Shown: positions 8,544 to 18,768, counted from the stretch's first letter. The stretch is 64,000 nt of DNA from Anaerolineaceae bacterium (GCA_002702705.1 PABH01000036.1:155976-219975); one strand, 5' to 3'. The notes: generated by a model from the sequence alone, not told the origin. Translations and numbers: made by a program.

Positions 8544-10861
8544 TATTTGCCCCCACAAGGTGAAGATTTTTCATACTCTGTTAAATAATCCGGCACATAG
8601 GATAATAATTGATCTAAAGTTGTTTGGCAGCCTTCGCTGTCATTATTTAAAGCATACCACTCCGCCAGGGTGAAATAACGATGTTCCCATTCTCCGGGCA
8701 AGGGGATGGTGGTTAATTGTGGCACAAATTCAACCGGTAAAACAGGAGCGCGGTATACCCCATCATAATATAAGGATGTGCCAGCGCTGCCCGGGCCGTA
8801 AACACCTTGTCGTAAAACAAAATAGAATGTACCTTCGGCTTGGGAAATTGCCTGTTTGTAGTTTCCTTGTGCGGCAAGTATTTCTGCATCGAGCCAGTGT
8901 AACTCGTATTTTTCAGGTTCTCGACGGTAATATGCAATGGAAGCAAGCTGACGGTAGTCTTGTGCGAGTGAAATATCTTGATCTGACAAAGCTTGTTTTG
9001 CACGGCGGATCAAAGGAATGGCATATGGCTGGTCTAATTGGTTTTCGTAGGTTTCATAAATATCAATTGGTACAATTTCCGTTGATAGTACAACACTCGT
9101 GCGAAACTCATTTTGTCTGAAAAAATAAGCGGTTGCCCATTCCGGATTTAGAGTTAAGGCTGTTTTATAACTCTGTTCGGCTTTGGTTAAATCCCCTGAT
9201 TTTTCCAGTGAATGGCCAAGATTTAAATGGTATAAACCCCAATTGGGGGCTAATGAAACCGCGTTGGTGTCTTCCTGTATGGCGTTGGAAAAATTTCCTG
9301 TTTCCCGATATAAGGCAGCCAGATTGGCATGGTTTAATGCCCAATACGGGTCAAGGGCGACTGCTGCTTCAAAAGCTGGCAGTGCGATTTGGGTAATATG
9401 ATGCGATGTATCGGAAAACATCAATCCTGTGTAAATTTGGTTGACGGTGTAAGCTGGATTTCGATCTTTTGCTATCAGGATTTTTTGTTGAGCTGCCGGG
9501 AGAGATTCTTCTTTGTAGAGGGAAACGGCATCTTTCAGCGGTTCATTTTGCCAATAATTAAGCCAGCTGTAACCAATTACCGGGATGATAAAAATTAGAG
9601 AAAACATCTTTTTGGATAGGTTGGGTATTGATGGTGATTCCGTATGAAGGTGGTGACTGAATAAATAAGCCAGATAAATCAAAAAAGTAAAACCGGCAAA
9701 AATCATTAAATAAAGACCATCAAAAAAACTGTGGATCGCAAAAGCAAAAATTGCAGCAGAAACGCCAAGATAGTTTCGATTTTTAAAACAATCTATTTTC
9801 AGCAGGATCTTTCCCCCCACAAAAGCCAGCCATAAAAAAGAGACCAATCCCAAAATGCCGGTTCCGCCCAATATATCAAAATAACTGCTGTGGGCATGCA
9901 AAAAAATTTGTGAGGGCGGGGTGGATACTTCGCTGGTATACCAACTGGCGAAGGTGTATAAACCTTTTCCGACCAGAGGAGAAGCAAAAAAAGCGCGTAT
10001 GGCTGGCGGCCAAAATTCACTTCTTGAAGTTAGTGGATTGCCGTGAGAGGGATGGTTGCTGGCTTGATAAAAATAAAAAATAGTAAAAGTTATTAAAGCG
10101 AGAAATCCAACCAAAACAGCAACTAAAAAAATGGAACGTAGTTTTTTGTTCCCCCAAAGTTTTTTGAGGTTTTGATGGATTGTGTTTTGTAACAAAAAAT
10201 AAATGAAAAAGCTCACCCCGCCTATCAGGCCAAGCAGCGCACCGCGGGATGAACTAAGAATGATTAATCCAAAGCTTAATAAAGCACCTACACTAAAAAG
10301 CCCTTTTAGAAGTTTGTTTTTTACTTGAAAAACAAAACCCAAAAACAGAAAAAAGATTAAGCTGTAAAAAGCAGCGATGGTGTTGCCCCCATTTAAGCGG
10401 TAACTGATGGAAGGTGCCGCTGCAAAATTCTTAATTGCTTGCAGGTAGGTGATGTTCCAGCGGTACACATCAAACCAACTTAAGGTCATCATCCCGGTTG
10501 CTACCAATACAACGGACACCAAAATTGCTTTTTTTAAGTCTGAACTTGAAAGCATAACAGCCAGAGTAAATACTAAACAAATCCCCAAACCAACCAACCA
10601 AAATTGATAAGCAGAACGGATGGGGTCAATGGAGAAAAAAACGGATACAAGATTCGTGATCAGAAAAACAGCAAGCGGCGGGATTAGTTTTTGAGGTAAA
10701 CGGTGACTGTTAAAAATCAAGAACAATCCGCCCATCGAACATACAATTGGAACCGTTAAACCCTGGTAAAAACCGGCTAATAAAATTAAATAAATAACAA
10801 TGAAAAATAAAAGAATATAACGAATGTATTTGAGAATAAATTCAAGGTTGATGGTTTTCAT
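8543..10861 (-). CDS. O-antigen polymerase/ligase-like membrane protein with C-terminal TPR repeats
   Basis: A 772-residue protein. The first 440 residues have ten or more membrane helices with Wzy/WaaL-type signatures: SSSRGALLGLIGG, the extracytoplasmic stretch SRSEFWPPAIRAFFASPLVGKG and HAHSSYFDILGGTGILGL with its conserved His. After a last helix come TPR repeats (about residues 495-580, with ALDPYWALNHANLAALYRETG and ALTLNPEWATAYFF). The enzyme is expected to polymerise or transfer lipid-linked oligosaccharides on the outer face of the membrane, with the TPR domain holding partners. It overlaps the upstream WecG-like gene by 4 bp (ATGA) and the downstream priming transferase by one base. 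Polymerase versus ligase cannot be decided from sequence. Confidence 0.85.
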   Translation of the reverse strand: MKTINLEFILKYIRYILLFFIVIYLILLAGFYQGLTVPIVCSMGGLFLIFNSHRLPQKLIPPLAVFLITNLVSVFFSIDPIRSAYQFWLVGLGICLVFTLAVMLSSSDLKKAILVSVVLVATGMMTLSWFDVYRWNITYLQAIKNFAAAPSISYRLNGGNTIAAFYSLIFFLFLGFVFQVKNKLLKGLFSVGALLSFGLIILSSSRGALLGLIGGVSFFIYFLLQNTIHQNLKKLWGNKKLRSIFLVAVLVGFLALITFTIFYFYQASNHPSHGNPLTSRSEFWPPAIRAFFASPLVGKGLYTFASWYTSEVSTPPSQIFLHAHSSYFDILGGTGILGLVSFLWLAFVGGKILLKIDCFKNRNYLGVSAAIFAFAIHSFFDGLYLMIFAGFTFLIYLAYLFSHHLHTESPSIPNLSKKMFSLIFIIPVIGYSWLNYWQNEPLKDAVSLYKEESLPAAQQKILIAKDRNPAYTVNQIYTGLMFSDTSHHITQIALPAFEAAVALDPYWALNHANLAALYRETGNFSNAIQEDTNAVSLAPNWGLYHLNLGHSLEKSGDLTKAEQSYKTALTLNPEWATAYFFRQNEFRTSVVLSTEIVPIDIYETYENQLDQPYAIPLIRRAKQALSDQDISLAQDYRQLASIAYYRREPEKYELHWLDAEILAAQGNYKQAISQAEGTFYFVLRQGVYGPGSAGTSLYYDGVYRAPVLPVEFVPQLTTIPLPGEWEHRYFTLAEWYALNNDSEGCQTTLDQLLSYVPDYLTEYEKSSPCGGK

Positions 10862-11613
10862 GACCTAGACCGTTTCTTTTTAAGTAATTCAATTAAAACA
10901 AGAACCACAAATCGGGGATACCCCAGGATATACCGTCTAAATAATCGTTTGGGCTCATGAAAAAATCGAAAAAGCCATTCCAAACCGGATTTTTGAATCC
11001 AACGGGGTGCCTGGGATTTATGGCCGCTTAAAAAATCAAAAGCAGCACCTACCCCGATCATTAAAGGTGCATCAATCTTGCCAACATGGTCGTACATCCA
11101 CTGTTCCTGTTTGGGAGAACCCAAACCAACCCAGACGATATCCGGTTTGGTTTTTTTAACCATTTCGGCGACTTGAACTTCCTCCGCTGGATCCAACGGC
11201 CGAAAAGGAGGAGAAAAAGAACCCACAATTTGAAGACCAGGGAATTTTTTTGACAGGTTGATTTTTAAGTCTTCCAATACTTTTGGTGTGCCGCCATAAA
11301 AAAAATGCTTGTACCCAGTAGATAAGGATTGTTCACATAAAGCCAATAACAAATCCGGACCATATACTCGTCCAACTTCTTTGTGACCCATTAATTTCAG
11401 CAGCCAGACGACCGCCATACCATCAGGGGTGTTCAGGTGGGAGTTGTTAAATACGGGAAGCAAATCCGGATTGTCATAACATTCCATGATTGAGTGGGCT
11501 GGAACACAGCAGATGTAGTTGTGGTTAAATTTTTTAAGCGTATTAAAAATAATTTTTAAAGTTGAATCAAGATTTGTATTATTTATTTTAATACCCAATA
11601 TTGTATTTTTCAT
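10858..11613 (-). CDS. WecG/TagA/CpsF-family glycosyltransferase
   Basis: A 251-residue protein of the usual family length with the conserved segments TPDGMAVVWLLKLMG, RVYGPDLLLALCE, FYGGTPKVLEDL, PDIVWVGLGSPKQEQWM and GVGAAFDFLSGHKSQAPRW. This family adds the second sugar (for example N-acetylmannosamine or its uronic acid) to an undecaprenyl-linked first sugar in the cytosol or at the inner membrane face. It is translationally coupled to the polymerase gene through an ATGA overlap, and the Wzx-like gene lies 29 bp upstream. Donor specificity cannot be inferred. Confidence 0.92.
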   Translation of the reverse strand: MKNTILGIKINNTNLDSTLKIIFNTLKKFNHNYICCVPAHSIMECYDNPDLLPVFNNSHLNTPDGMAVVWLLKLMGHKEVGRVYGPDLLLALCEQSLSTGYKHFFYGGTPKVLEDLKINLSKKFPGLQIVGSFSPPFRPLDPAEEVQVAEMVKKTKPDIVWVGLGSPKQEQWMYDHVGKIDAPLMIGVGAAFDFLSGHKSQAPRWIQKSGLEWLFRFFHEPKRLFRRYILGYPRFVVLVLIELLKKKRSRS

Positions 11614-11642
11614 CTGTTAAATATTATTGTACTTGGTTATAA

Positions 11643-13079
11643 TTAATGTGATGATATTATTTGACTGTTAATTAGCTTTAGTAAATTTAAAATATCTGTT
11701 TTGTTAGTAATAATAAAAAAAATAACACCAGTAAAAATTCCTAGTAATGATTTGTTTGAAATAATTCCCAATAAGATAATAAATGTCGAAACAATATTTT
11801 TCCATGGAAACAATGAAAAAAATCTTCGATAAGAATGGATCTCTAGAGAAAATGAACCAATTATTGATTGGAGTGTGGAATAAATAATTGACCCTATAAA
11901 AACTGAAATGGCTACCCAAACAAAATTAAAATTAAGACCCACTATGACCAAACCAATTATAATCACAATGATCATTGAACTAGTTGAAATCAATGCAACA
12001 CTTATTTGCTTTTTCCTTGCAATAGCCAAACAATTATATCCAAAAGAAACTGATAATATTGTTTGAGATAGTAATAGTATTCTTAAAGTATCTGAGGCCA
12101 TTTCATATTGTGGGAGGAAACGGAAAATAATGGGAATAATACTGATTAGTATAAAAACGATAATAAATACAGATGTACCGTATAAACTGTTTACTTGCTG
12201 AACGAGTTTTTCAGCTACTAAGTTTGAATCTAACAATTTTAATTTTGATATAATTTTTGGGAAATAGACCCATCCAATTGCATTAATTCCTAACAGTGAA
12301 GCTGTTGTAAGGCTATTGGCAAAAGTATAATACCCCATCACTTCTACGGAATAATATAAGCTGATAATTGTTCGGCTTGATATTGTTATTAAATAATAGC
12401 TTAAATTATAAATTAATAATGGTATACCAATTGATAAAAGTGTTACTGAGTTTTGATAATTAAATGATAATTTTAATGTCATAGGTGAATTTTTTATAAA
12501 AATAAACAAACTAATCATATATGAAATTATTATTGAGAATAATAAAAATAAAATTAAGTGTGTTCCTTGAAAAAGAATAGCAACAATCAATGGAATTGTT
12601 GAATTTATTAGTTCGTTAATTGATATTCTAGATAATTTGTCGTATACCCTGTAAATATTAATAAATAATTGTTGAAAATTGTTGAGGATTGTAATAATGG
12701 TAATATATACAACATACTGATTAAAAGAAAATTTAGAAAAATATGAAATATCGCTTCTAACAAAAAAACAACTTATTAAAACTAATAGTAAAGAAACAAA
12801 AAAACTAATTGAAAGGGCATTGCCTATTAACTCTCTTTTTTGATTGTTAGAATAATGAGGATTAACTGCTAACTCTACATTTAGAGAGTATTGCAAACCG
12901 AAATTCGTATATGATAAATATTGTAGAACAAGGGTTAAAAACCCCCATGTTCCAAACAATACTGGTCCTAAAAATTTTGCAATCAGAATTCCTCTAATGA
13001 AAAGAATAAAATAACTTGCATACTTGGTTATAAAAAAAAATATTAATTGATTATTAATGAGATTTTTGAGTCTAATCAT
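11643..13079 (-). CDS. Wzx-like polysaccharide flippase
   Basis: A 478-residue, very hydrophobic protein with about twelve to fourteen predicted membrane helices and the pattern of the MATE/MOP-type oligosaccharide flippases: an N-terminal FFITKYASYFILFIRGILIA segment, then GPVLFGTWGF. Flippases of this kind move undecaprenyl-linked repeat units to the outer face for polymerisation. The gene is clearly more AT-rich than the coupled genes downstream of it, as usual for serotype-type cassette genes that move between strains. The ATG at 13079 lacks a strong ribosome binding site. Confidence 0.83.
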   Translation of the reverse strand: MIRLKNLINNQLIFFFITKYASYFILFIRGILIAKFLGPVLFGTWGFLTLVLQYLSYTNFGLQYSLNVELAVNPHYSNNQKRELIGNALSISFFVSLLLVLISCFFVRSDISYFSKFSFNQYVVYITIITILNNFQQLFINIYRVYDKLSRISINELINSTIPLIVAILFQGTHLILFLLFSIIISYMISLFIFIKNSPMTLKLSFNYQNSVTLLSIGIPLLIYNLSYYLITISSRTIISLYYSVEVMGYYTFANSLTTASLLGINAIGWVYFPKIISKLKLLDSNLVAEKLVQQVNSLYGTSVFIIVFILISIIPIIFRFLPQYEMASDTLRILLLSQTILSVSFGYNCLAIARKKQISVALISTSSMIIVIIIGLVIVGLNFNFVWVAISVFIGSIIYSTLQSIIGSFSLEIHSYRRFFSLFPWKNIVSTFIILLGIISNKSLLGIFTGVIFFIITNKTDILNLLKLINSQIISSH

Positions 13080-13452
13080 TTGAATTTGTTCTGTTTTATT
13101 CCCGAAATTTAAGTACTAAATGCAGCAAATTGAGTTTCACAAATAAATGTTATTTATATCCTTTATATAGTAACTGGATTGCTTGGTGAAAATTCGTAAT
13201 TACCTAAATTAACGTCAGTTATTGTTTAACTCTTTTTTTCATAACGAGATAATTTACTCGTTATGACAGTCCAATAAATTGGAGCGTTCTCTAAAATTTA
13301 AGCAAAATTATGTTCTATTTTATGCTATTAATTTCTAGTTATGTGATCTTTTATCCATGAATCGAAGATTTTTTTTGTCTATGTTATTTTGAAAATAATT
13401 CCAACAGGGTAAAGTTTAGTAAAAATTGTTTATGAAATTTAATATAAATTGC
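13080..13452. other. 373-bp AT-rich intergenic gap with one inverted repeat
   Basis: No coding sequence was recognised. The only clear structure is a perfect 9-bp inverted repeat, CATAACGAG and CTCGTTATG, at 13240-13248 and 13257-13265 with an 8-base loop. A run of T lies on its left side and none on its right, so it does not look like a terminator for either flanking gene, both of which are on the reverse strand. It could be an operator or a transcript-stabilising hairpin. Confidence 0.5.
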
Positions 13453-14883
13453 CTAATTATCCAAGAGAAATATTTCATAGTTAGCATGATTTTGGTTTGA
13501 AAATTTACCTGTAGCTTTATGGATTTCGGTTTCTTTATAAACAACTTTTTGCCAAAACTTGTTTTTTTCGAGATCTTTAGAATTTTCTCTGATTTCATCA
13601 ATTAATATATTTGCTAATAAGGATGAGGAGCCTTCATAAGGTGTATTAATCGTATCACAAAAACCTTTCAAGTTGTTTTTTATATTTATTCTATTATTTC
13701 TGTGTTCTAACAAGAATTTCTTAATACCAGTGATTGTATTTATTTTAAAAATTATTTTTTTTTGATGAAAACCATACCAATCCTGAATTTCTTGGTCGGG
13801 GGTGTAGGATATGGGTATAACATTTAAGAGAGCGGCTTCAAGTAGAATATTAGAATTTCCTGCAATTATTAAATCTGTTTGTAACAAGTAATCTAAAGAA
13901 TCCTCAAGTAATGGATTAGAAAAATTAATTTTATATTTTTGGGCTAGGCGTTTCCAGTTATTATTATTTTTATCGGATGGATGAGGTCTAAGGAAAATTT
14001 CACATTTTGGAAAAGATGTTACCAACATATTTATTATATGATCAAATTCACTAATTGAATCAAGAGGATTAGTAGTAATTCCAATCACTTTTATTTCTTT
14101 ATGATCATTTTTATTTATTATAAGATTATCAAATTTAGGAATTCCAATTAGATATATTTTGCTTTTATACACATTCGGTAAATAATTATTAACAGTCTCT
14201 ACACCTTCCAATAACGAATATGTAAATTTTAAGGGTGGAAAAAATTTTGTAGAAGATGCATGGGGTATAAAAACTGTAGGAATATGCAACTCATTACATG
14301 TATAAAGAATAGTTCTGTAAATGGCCACATGGTCATTAGATAAAATTACGGCCGTTGGTTTTTTCCATTTAAACCAATAGTAGAAAAGAATAAAATTTCC
14401 ATAGATCGTCATATATTCTTCTAATGAATATTTAAATGTTTCTTTCTGATAATCCGTACCAGTTTTATATTTTTTTATTACTATGGATAAAAACGGAATT
14501 GACAGTAAATAACTTATAAAAAGAGGAAATCGTCTTGTTCCTGGTAAAGTTAGTTTGTTTTCATAATCAATTAAAACCAGTTCTGAGTTCAAACATTTAT
14601 TTCTTACGGGTGAAAGAGTGGAATATTGATTGTTTGTTCCGATAAAAAAAATAATTTTATGAACATCGAGTCTAAGAAAATAGAAAAAATCACATCTTAA
14701 AAAATTTAGAAAAGTTTTATGTAATAATGAAAACAACCTTACAAAATAACCTTTCTTTGGAAGGCTTTTTTGTGGATAATTTGTTTTTCTTAATTTTTCT
14801 GAACCATATATATAATTAATGTCAAAGATATCTAAACTAATAATTTTTTTTAACAGTGTGTTATTTTTATAACTTTTTTCCAT
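13453..14883 (-). CDS. Putative capsule/surface-glycan transferase, GT-B-like, unassigned
   Basis: A 476-residue protein I cannot assign to a named family. The C-terminal half looks like a GT-B transferase of the CDP-glycerol glycerophosphotransferase or polysialyltransferase type: IPTVFIPHASSTKFF near residue 205, IKVIGITTNPLDS, then EIFLRPHPSDKNNNNW and IIAGNSNILLEAALLNVIP. The N-terminal part has two hydrophobic stretches and no clear signature. It is probably soluble or membrane-associated, acting on a nucleotide-activated donor. It is strongly AT-rich like the neighbouring flippase and lies in the polysaccharide region, so a role in modifying the surface glycan is inferred. It is divergent from the next glycosyltransferase. 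Confidence 0.65.
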   Translation of the reverse strand: MEKSYKNNTLLKKIISLDIFDINYIYGSEKLRKTNYPQKSLPKKGYFVRLFSLLHKTFLNFLRCDFFYFLRLDVHKIIFFIGTNNQYSTLSPVRNKCLNSELVLIDYENKLTLPGTRRFPLFISYLLSIPFLSIVIKKYKTGTDYQKETFKYSLEEYMTIYGNFILFYYWFKWKKPTAVILSNDHVAIYRTILYTCNELHIPTVFIPHASSTKFFPPLKFTYSLLEGVETVNNYLPNVYKSKIYLIGIPKFDNLIINKNDHKEIKVIGITTNPLDSISEFDHIINMLVTSFPKCEIFLRPHPSDKNNNNWKRLAQKYKINFSNPLLEDSLDYLLQTDLIIAGNSNILLEAALLNVIPISYTPDQEIQDWYGFHQKKIIFKINTITGIKKFLLEHRNNRINIKNNLKGFCDTINTPYEGSSSLLANILIDEIRENSKDLEKNKFWQKVVYKETEIHKATGKFSNQNHANYEIFLLDN

Positions 14884-15137
14884 AATTTTTATTATTTCTT
14901 CAATATCTTTATATCAAAAAAGAGTATAGAGTATACTTGATATTAAAACAATATGAAAAGCTAATAAAATTCAATCATGTCTTGATCGGAAACAATTAGA
15001 TGTTACGGGATTTCAAGAGATGCGTTAGATAATGTTTATGGTTTTGCTAAGGATAGCTTTTTTGGGCTATATGTATAGAACCATTATTAAAATTACAACT
15101 TTAATACAAAATAATTTGATTATTTAAGAGAAACAAA

Positions 15138-16283
15138 GTGTCAACGAAAAAAGTTATCATAATATACAGATATATTCCGCATTATAGAAAAAAATTTTAT
15201 GAGTTATTAAAATTAAATTTAATGAAATCGGAGATAAATTTAGAAATTATTTACGGGAATCCTGGTGCTTTTGATTCTAAAAAAAATGATAGTGTCGAAT
15301 TAAGTTGGGGAATAAAAATCAAAAACTATATTTTTCCATTGGGAAATAGAGAAATCTATTGGCAACCAGTATTAACAAAAATATCAAAAGCAGATTTGAT
15401 AATTGTTGAACAAGCAAGTAAGTTATTAATTAATTATATATTAATCTTCTTAAATTTTATTAAATGGAAAAAAGTCGCATTTTGGGGACATGGAAAAAAT
15501 TTCCAACAAGAAAAATCCAATATTTTTGGGGAATGGATTAAGAAAAAACTTTCAACCAAAGTTCATTGGTGGTTTGCCTATAATGATCTCAGTGCTAGTA
15601 TAGTGAAAACAATTGGTTTTCCTCACGAAAAAATCACCTCTGTTCAAAATTCTATCGATCAAAATATCATTCTTAATAAAATAAATACTATTACACCTAA
15701 GGAAATCAATCTTGTAAAAGCTGAACTTAATTTAATAGGGAAAAATATAGGTCTATATGTTGGGGGAATGTACTATGAAAAAAAAATTCAATTTTTATTA
15801 GAATCATGCAAAATAATAAAAGAATATATACCTGAATTTGAAATGTTATTTATAGGTGATGGCGTTGATTCAGACTTAGTAAATGATTTTGCTAAAAGAA
15901 ATAATTGGGTTCATTATTTGGGTACAAAATTTGGGGAAGATTTAGTCCCATATTATTTAATATCTCATGTTTTTATGATGCCGGGACTTGTGGGATTATC
16001 ATTAATAGATTGTTTTACTGTACAATTACCTCTCGTTACAATGAAAAACAATAATCACAGTCCTGAGATTGATTATTTGGAAAACAATATTAATGGTTTA
16101 ATTATCGATGAAACAGATGATCCAAAGATTTATTCTTCAGCAGTGATAAAAGTTTTATTAGATTCTGATTTGCGTAAAAAATTGAAGAAGGGTTGTGAAA
16201 ATTCAAGCAAGATATACTCTATAGATGAAATGGTTGATAGGTTTTCTCAAGGTATTATTAAAGCTTTGAAAACGGACTTTTAA
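15138..16283 (+). CDS. Family 4 glycosyltransferase
   Basis: A 381-residue GT-B protein. The N-terminus (KVIIIYRYIPHYRKKFYELL) is the usual acceptor-binding start of GT4 enzymes, and the C-terminal Glycos_transf_1 domain shows NIGLYVGGMYYEKKI, FEMLFIGDG and the acidic stretch ending in PGLVGLSLIDCFTVQLPLV in place of the classical EGF/E motif. It transfers a sugar from a nucleotide donor in the cytosol. The start is GTG at 15138, with only a weak AAGAG upstream. It is on the opposite strand to the rest of the polysaccharide locus and very AT-rich. Beyond it the sequence becomes a zone of broken genes. Confidence 0.8.
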   Translation: MSTKKVIIIYRYIPHYRKKFYELLKLNLMKSEINLEIIYGNPGAFDSKKNDSVELSWGIKIKNYIFPLGNREIYWQPVLTKISKADLIIVEQASKLLINYILIFLNFIKWKKVAFWGHGKNFQQEKSNIFGEWIKKKLSTKVHWWFAYNDLSASIVKTIGFPHEKITSVQNSIDQNIILNKINTITPKEINLVKAELNLIGKNIGLYVGGMYYEKKIQFLLESCKIIKEYIPEFEMLFIGDGVDSDLVNDFAKRNNWVHYLGTKFGEDLVPYYLISHVFMMPGLVGLSLIDCFTVQLPLVTMKNNNHSPEIDYLENNINGLIIDETDDPKIYSSAVIKVLLDSDLRKKLKKGCENSSKIYSIDEMVDRFSQGIIKALKTDF

Positions 16284-16514
16284 ACAAGTTTAACATTATA
16301 TTTATTGCAGAATATCCTTTAAAAATTTACTATTAAAAACAACCTCCCATATCCCGAGAAAACGCAAATTTATTTAAGAGTTCTTTTTTTGATTAAAAAA
16401 TTAAACTACAGGAAGATCAAGTTACTATTATATATTACCCGGATTCTATGCCACCGAATCGGCCAAAGAGAGACCTTTGAAAAAACACTTTTAGTGAGAA
16501 ATTTAACTTTCTGA

Positions 16515-17720
16515 GCCAACTATTTATCAATTTGAGGTCAAAGTCACCGCATCTGGTTTTTGAAAACGTATCCACCAACAAAATCAAAATGAATCACATC
16601 AAACCCATGCTGTGTGGCAACTTCATTGGAATTATTAAATTGGAGTGACTAAAATCTCTCGAAAGTGATCCCCTTGTCAATGAGTTCAATATATCGATCA
16701 AAGAGCCAGAAACAGTATCACGCTTTCTGGGAAACTTCAGTTACAAAACTACCCACATGCTGAGAGAAATCAATTTCAAGGTCTTCAGAAAGTTGCTGAG
16801 AAAGAGTAAGCTAAAAGCCATCACTATTGATATCGACAGCAGTGTGGTCAGTGTGTAAGGCCATCAGGATGGTGCAGTCATAGGATTCAATCCCAAAAAG
16901 CATAGAAACCGCTGTTACAACTTGCATTTTGTATTCTGTGATGAATTGAAGGCCTATATTACTGGATTTGTACGGAGCGGGAATACATACACAGCTAACG
17001 GCGCTGCCGAAATGATACAAGAAATCGTTGCCCAGATTAATACAGATGATCTGGAAATCATGTTCCGCACGGACAGCGGGTAATTCGATGACGAGATTAA
17101 TGAAACCATCGAAGCAGCCGGTTACCTGTATTCGATCAAGGGAAAATCATATCCAACACTCACCTCTCAAGTTAAAGCACCACATATTTCATTCACGAAA
17201 GGTGATGAAGGTTGGGAAACAACTGAGTTTTTTGCGAAACTAGAAACTTGGAACAAGGATAGAAGATTTGCCGGATCCCGCGTATTGAAACCAAAAAAAG
17301 CAGTATGCAATTATCTTTTCTGGATGATGAATATGAATACTTCTACTTTGTGACCAATACCAAACTGCCTCCAGAAAAAGTGGTCATGGCTTATGAAAAA
17401 CGCGGCATTGCTGAAAATTATATCAAAGAAGCCAAATATGATATGGCGGTTGGTTGCTTATTCCTCAAATCATTTTGGGTCAACGAAACCATCTTTCTAC
17501 TGATGATGCTCACTTACAACTTGTTTTTGCTTTTCAAGATGGATTTCACAAATGAAACGGAATATCGGCAGTAAATAAAGAAGTTTAGATTGATGTACAT
17601 TTTTCTCCCTGGGAACAAGACCCATTCGAGCAGAAGCGTGATAATGAAATTTCCTGAAAACTACCCGTATCGAGAGATGTATGAACAAAGCTTTCCCTAA
17701 AAGAACGCACAAAATCACTT
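16515..17720 (+). mobile_element. Degenerate IS1380-family transposase remnant
   Basis: Translation in several frames recovers an IS1380-type DDE transposase: an N-terminal VKVTASGF, then KEPETVSRFLGNFSYKT, AITIDIDSSVVSV (first Asp), GHQDGAVIGFNPKKH, IMFRTDSG (second Asp), KRGIAENYIKEAKYD (Glu region) and a C-terminal ENYPYREMYEQSF. The reading is broken by in-frame stops at 16856 (TAA) and 17081 (TAA), a frameshift in the A-run near 17290-17300, and further breaks at both ends; a piece between the first 40 residues and the DPLVNEF segment also seems to be missing. Terminal inverted repeats and target duplications were not found. The element cannot move by itself. Confidence 0.85.
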
Positions 17721-17928
17721 CTCGCCCCACTAATTGTATTTAAGTCTGGCCTGGTAAAACCAATCCCAGTACCCGATTTTTTGAAATAGATTGCGAAAAA
17801 TGAACCAAAATGGAGACAATGATGCTAAAATTGATTGAGTTCAGCCACAAGCATCACCTTATTAGAGTGAAAATGTTGTGAAATATATCAGACGTGGAAT
17901 TTCGGTAATAAATTCAAAAGGAGGGAAA

Positions 17929-18768
17929 ATGAATTTCTCAAAAAAAATATCAATCAATTGGGAAAATATACCTAAAGCAGCAACAAATATTTTAATTATA
18001 TTAATCCTGATTTTGAGTATCCTCTTTTTCCCCCAGGAACGTACTGGAAAAGATTGGATAACTTTTAGAACGGCAACAAGATATTTGATTTTTGACGGTA
18101 ACCCATATTTAAGAGAAAATTTTTACAATCCCCCCTGGATATTGTTTCCATTAATACCGATCAGTTTACTTCCTGAAAAGCTCAGCTATTATGTAATAAT
18201 ATTGTTAAATTTAATAACCTATGGATTTTTAGCTCATTATCTAGGAGCCAGAAAAATAATTATTCTCATATTTTTGTTAGCGCCATTTGTTCAAAATGCA
18301 CTCTCAAATGGTCAAATTGATTTCATTGCTACTTTTGGAATAATATTGCCTCCTCAAATAGGTTTATTTTTCATTTTATCAAAACCGCAAACTGCTGGAA
18401 TGTTAGCAGTCTATTGGTTATTCATATCTTGGAAAAAAGGAAAAATTAAGGAAGTAATAAAAGTATTTTCACCAGTTACCATAGCTTTTGGAATCAGTTT
18501 TTTGATGTATGGTTTTTACCCATTAAAAGCATCAAAATTTATTACTGAAGAATTAGCCTGGAATCAATCATTATGGCCATATTCAATTCCCGTTGGTTTA
18601 CTTGTTCTTGGTTATGCGATTAGCAAAAACAATAAGTGGTATGCAATTTCCTCTACCCCACTACTCTCACCATATTTTAATCCTTATAGTTTGCCAGCCG
18701 CTTTTCTTGGCTTCATCAAAAATGAATTATTATTCTTAATATTAGTCTTTATTTATTGGTTATTTTAA
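17929..18768 (+). CDS. Membrane protein, GT87-like (DUF2029) short form
   Basis: A 279-residue polytopic protein starting at the ATG at 17929, set by AGGAGG at 17919-17924; the frame opens 17 codons earlier but without a binding site. It has about eight membrane helices. Segments DWITFRTATRYLIFDGNPY, FYNPPWILF, LSNGQIDFIATFG and PYFNPYSLPAAFLGF match the style of the GT87 polyprenol-linked mannosyltransferases, which act on the extracytoplasmic face. It is shorter than most GT87 enzymes (about 400 residues), so it may be a truncated or divergent form. It is the only intact gene between the transposase remnant and the tract of broken genes, and its expression is uncertain. Confidence 0.6.
   Translation: MNFSKKISINWENIPKAATNILIILILILSILFFPQERTGKDWITFRTATRYLIFDGNPYLRENFYNPPWILFPLIPISLLPEKLSYYVIILLNLITYGFLAHYLGARKIIILIFLLAPFVQNALSNGQIDFIATFGIILPPQIGLFFILSKPQTAGMLAVYWLFISWKKGKIKEVIKVFSPVTIAFGISFLMYGFYPLKASKFITEELAWNQSLWPYSIPVGLLVLGYAISKNNKWYAISSTPLLSPYFNPYSLPAAFLGFIKNELLFLILVFIYWLF

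Noticed and set aside
13240..13265. Terminator after the unassigned transferase gene
   Set aside because: No T-run follows the stem in the direction of transcription.
14981..15078. Possible gene fragment in the gap between the divergent transferase genes
   Set aside because: Translation gives a short protein-like run (ALDNVYGFAKDSFFGLYV) but it has no recognisable family and is too short to support.
16284..17928. Complete IS1380 element
   Set aside because: Stops, a frameshift, and lack of visible terminal repeats or target duplication show it is a remnant.
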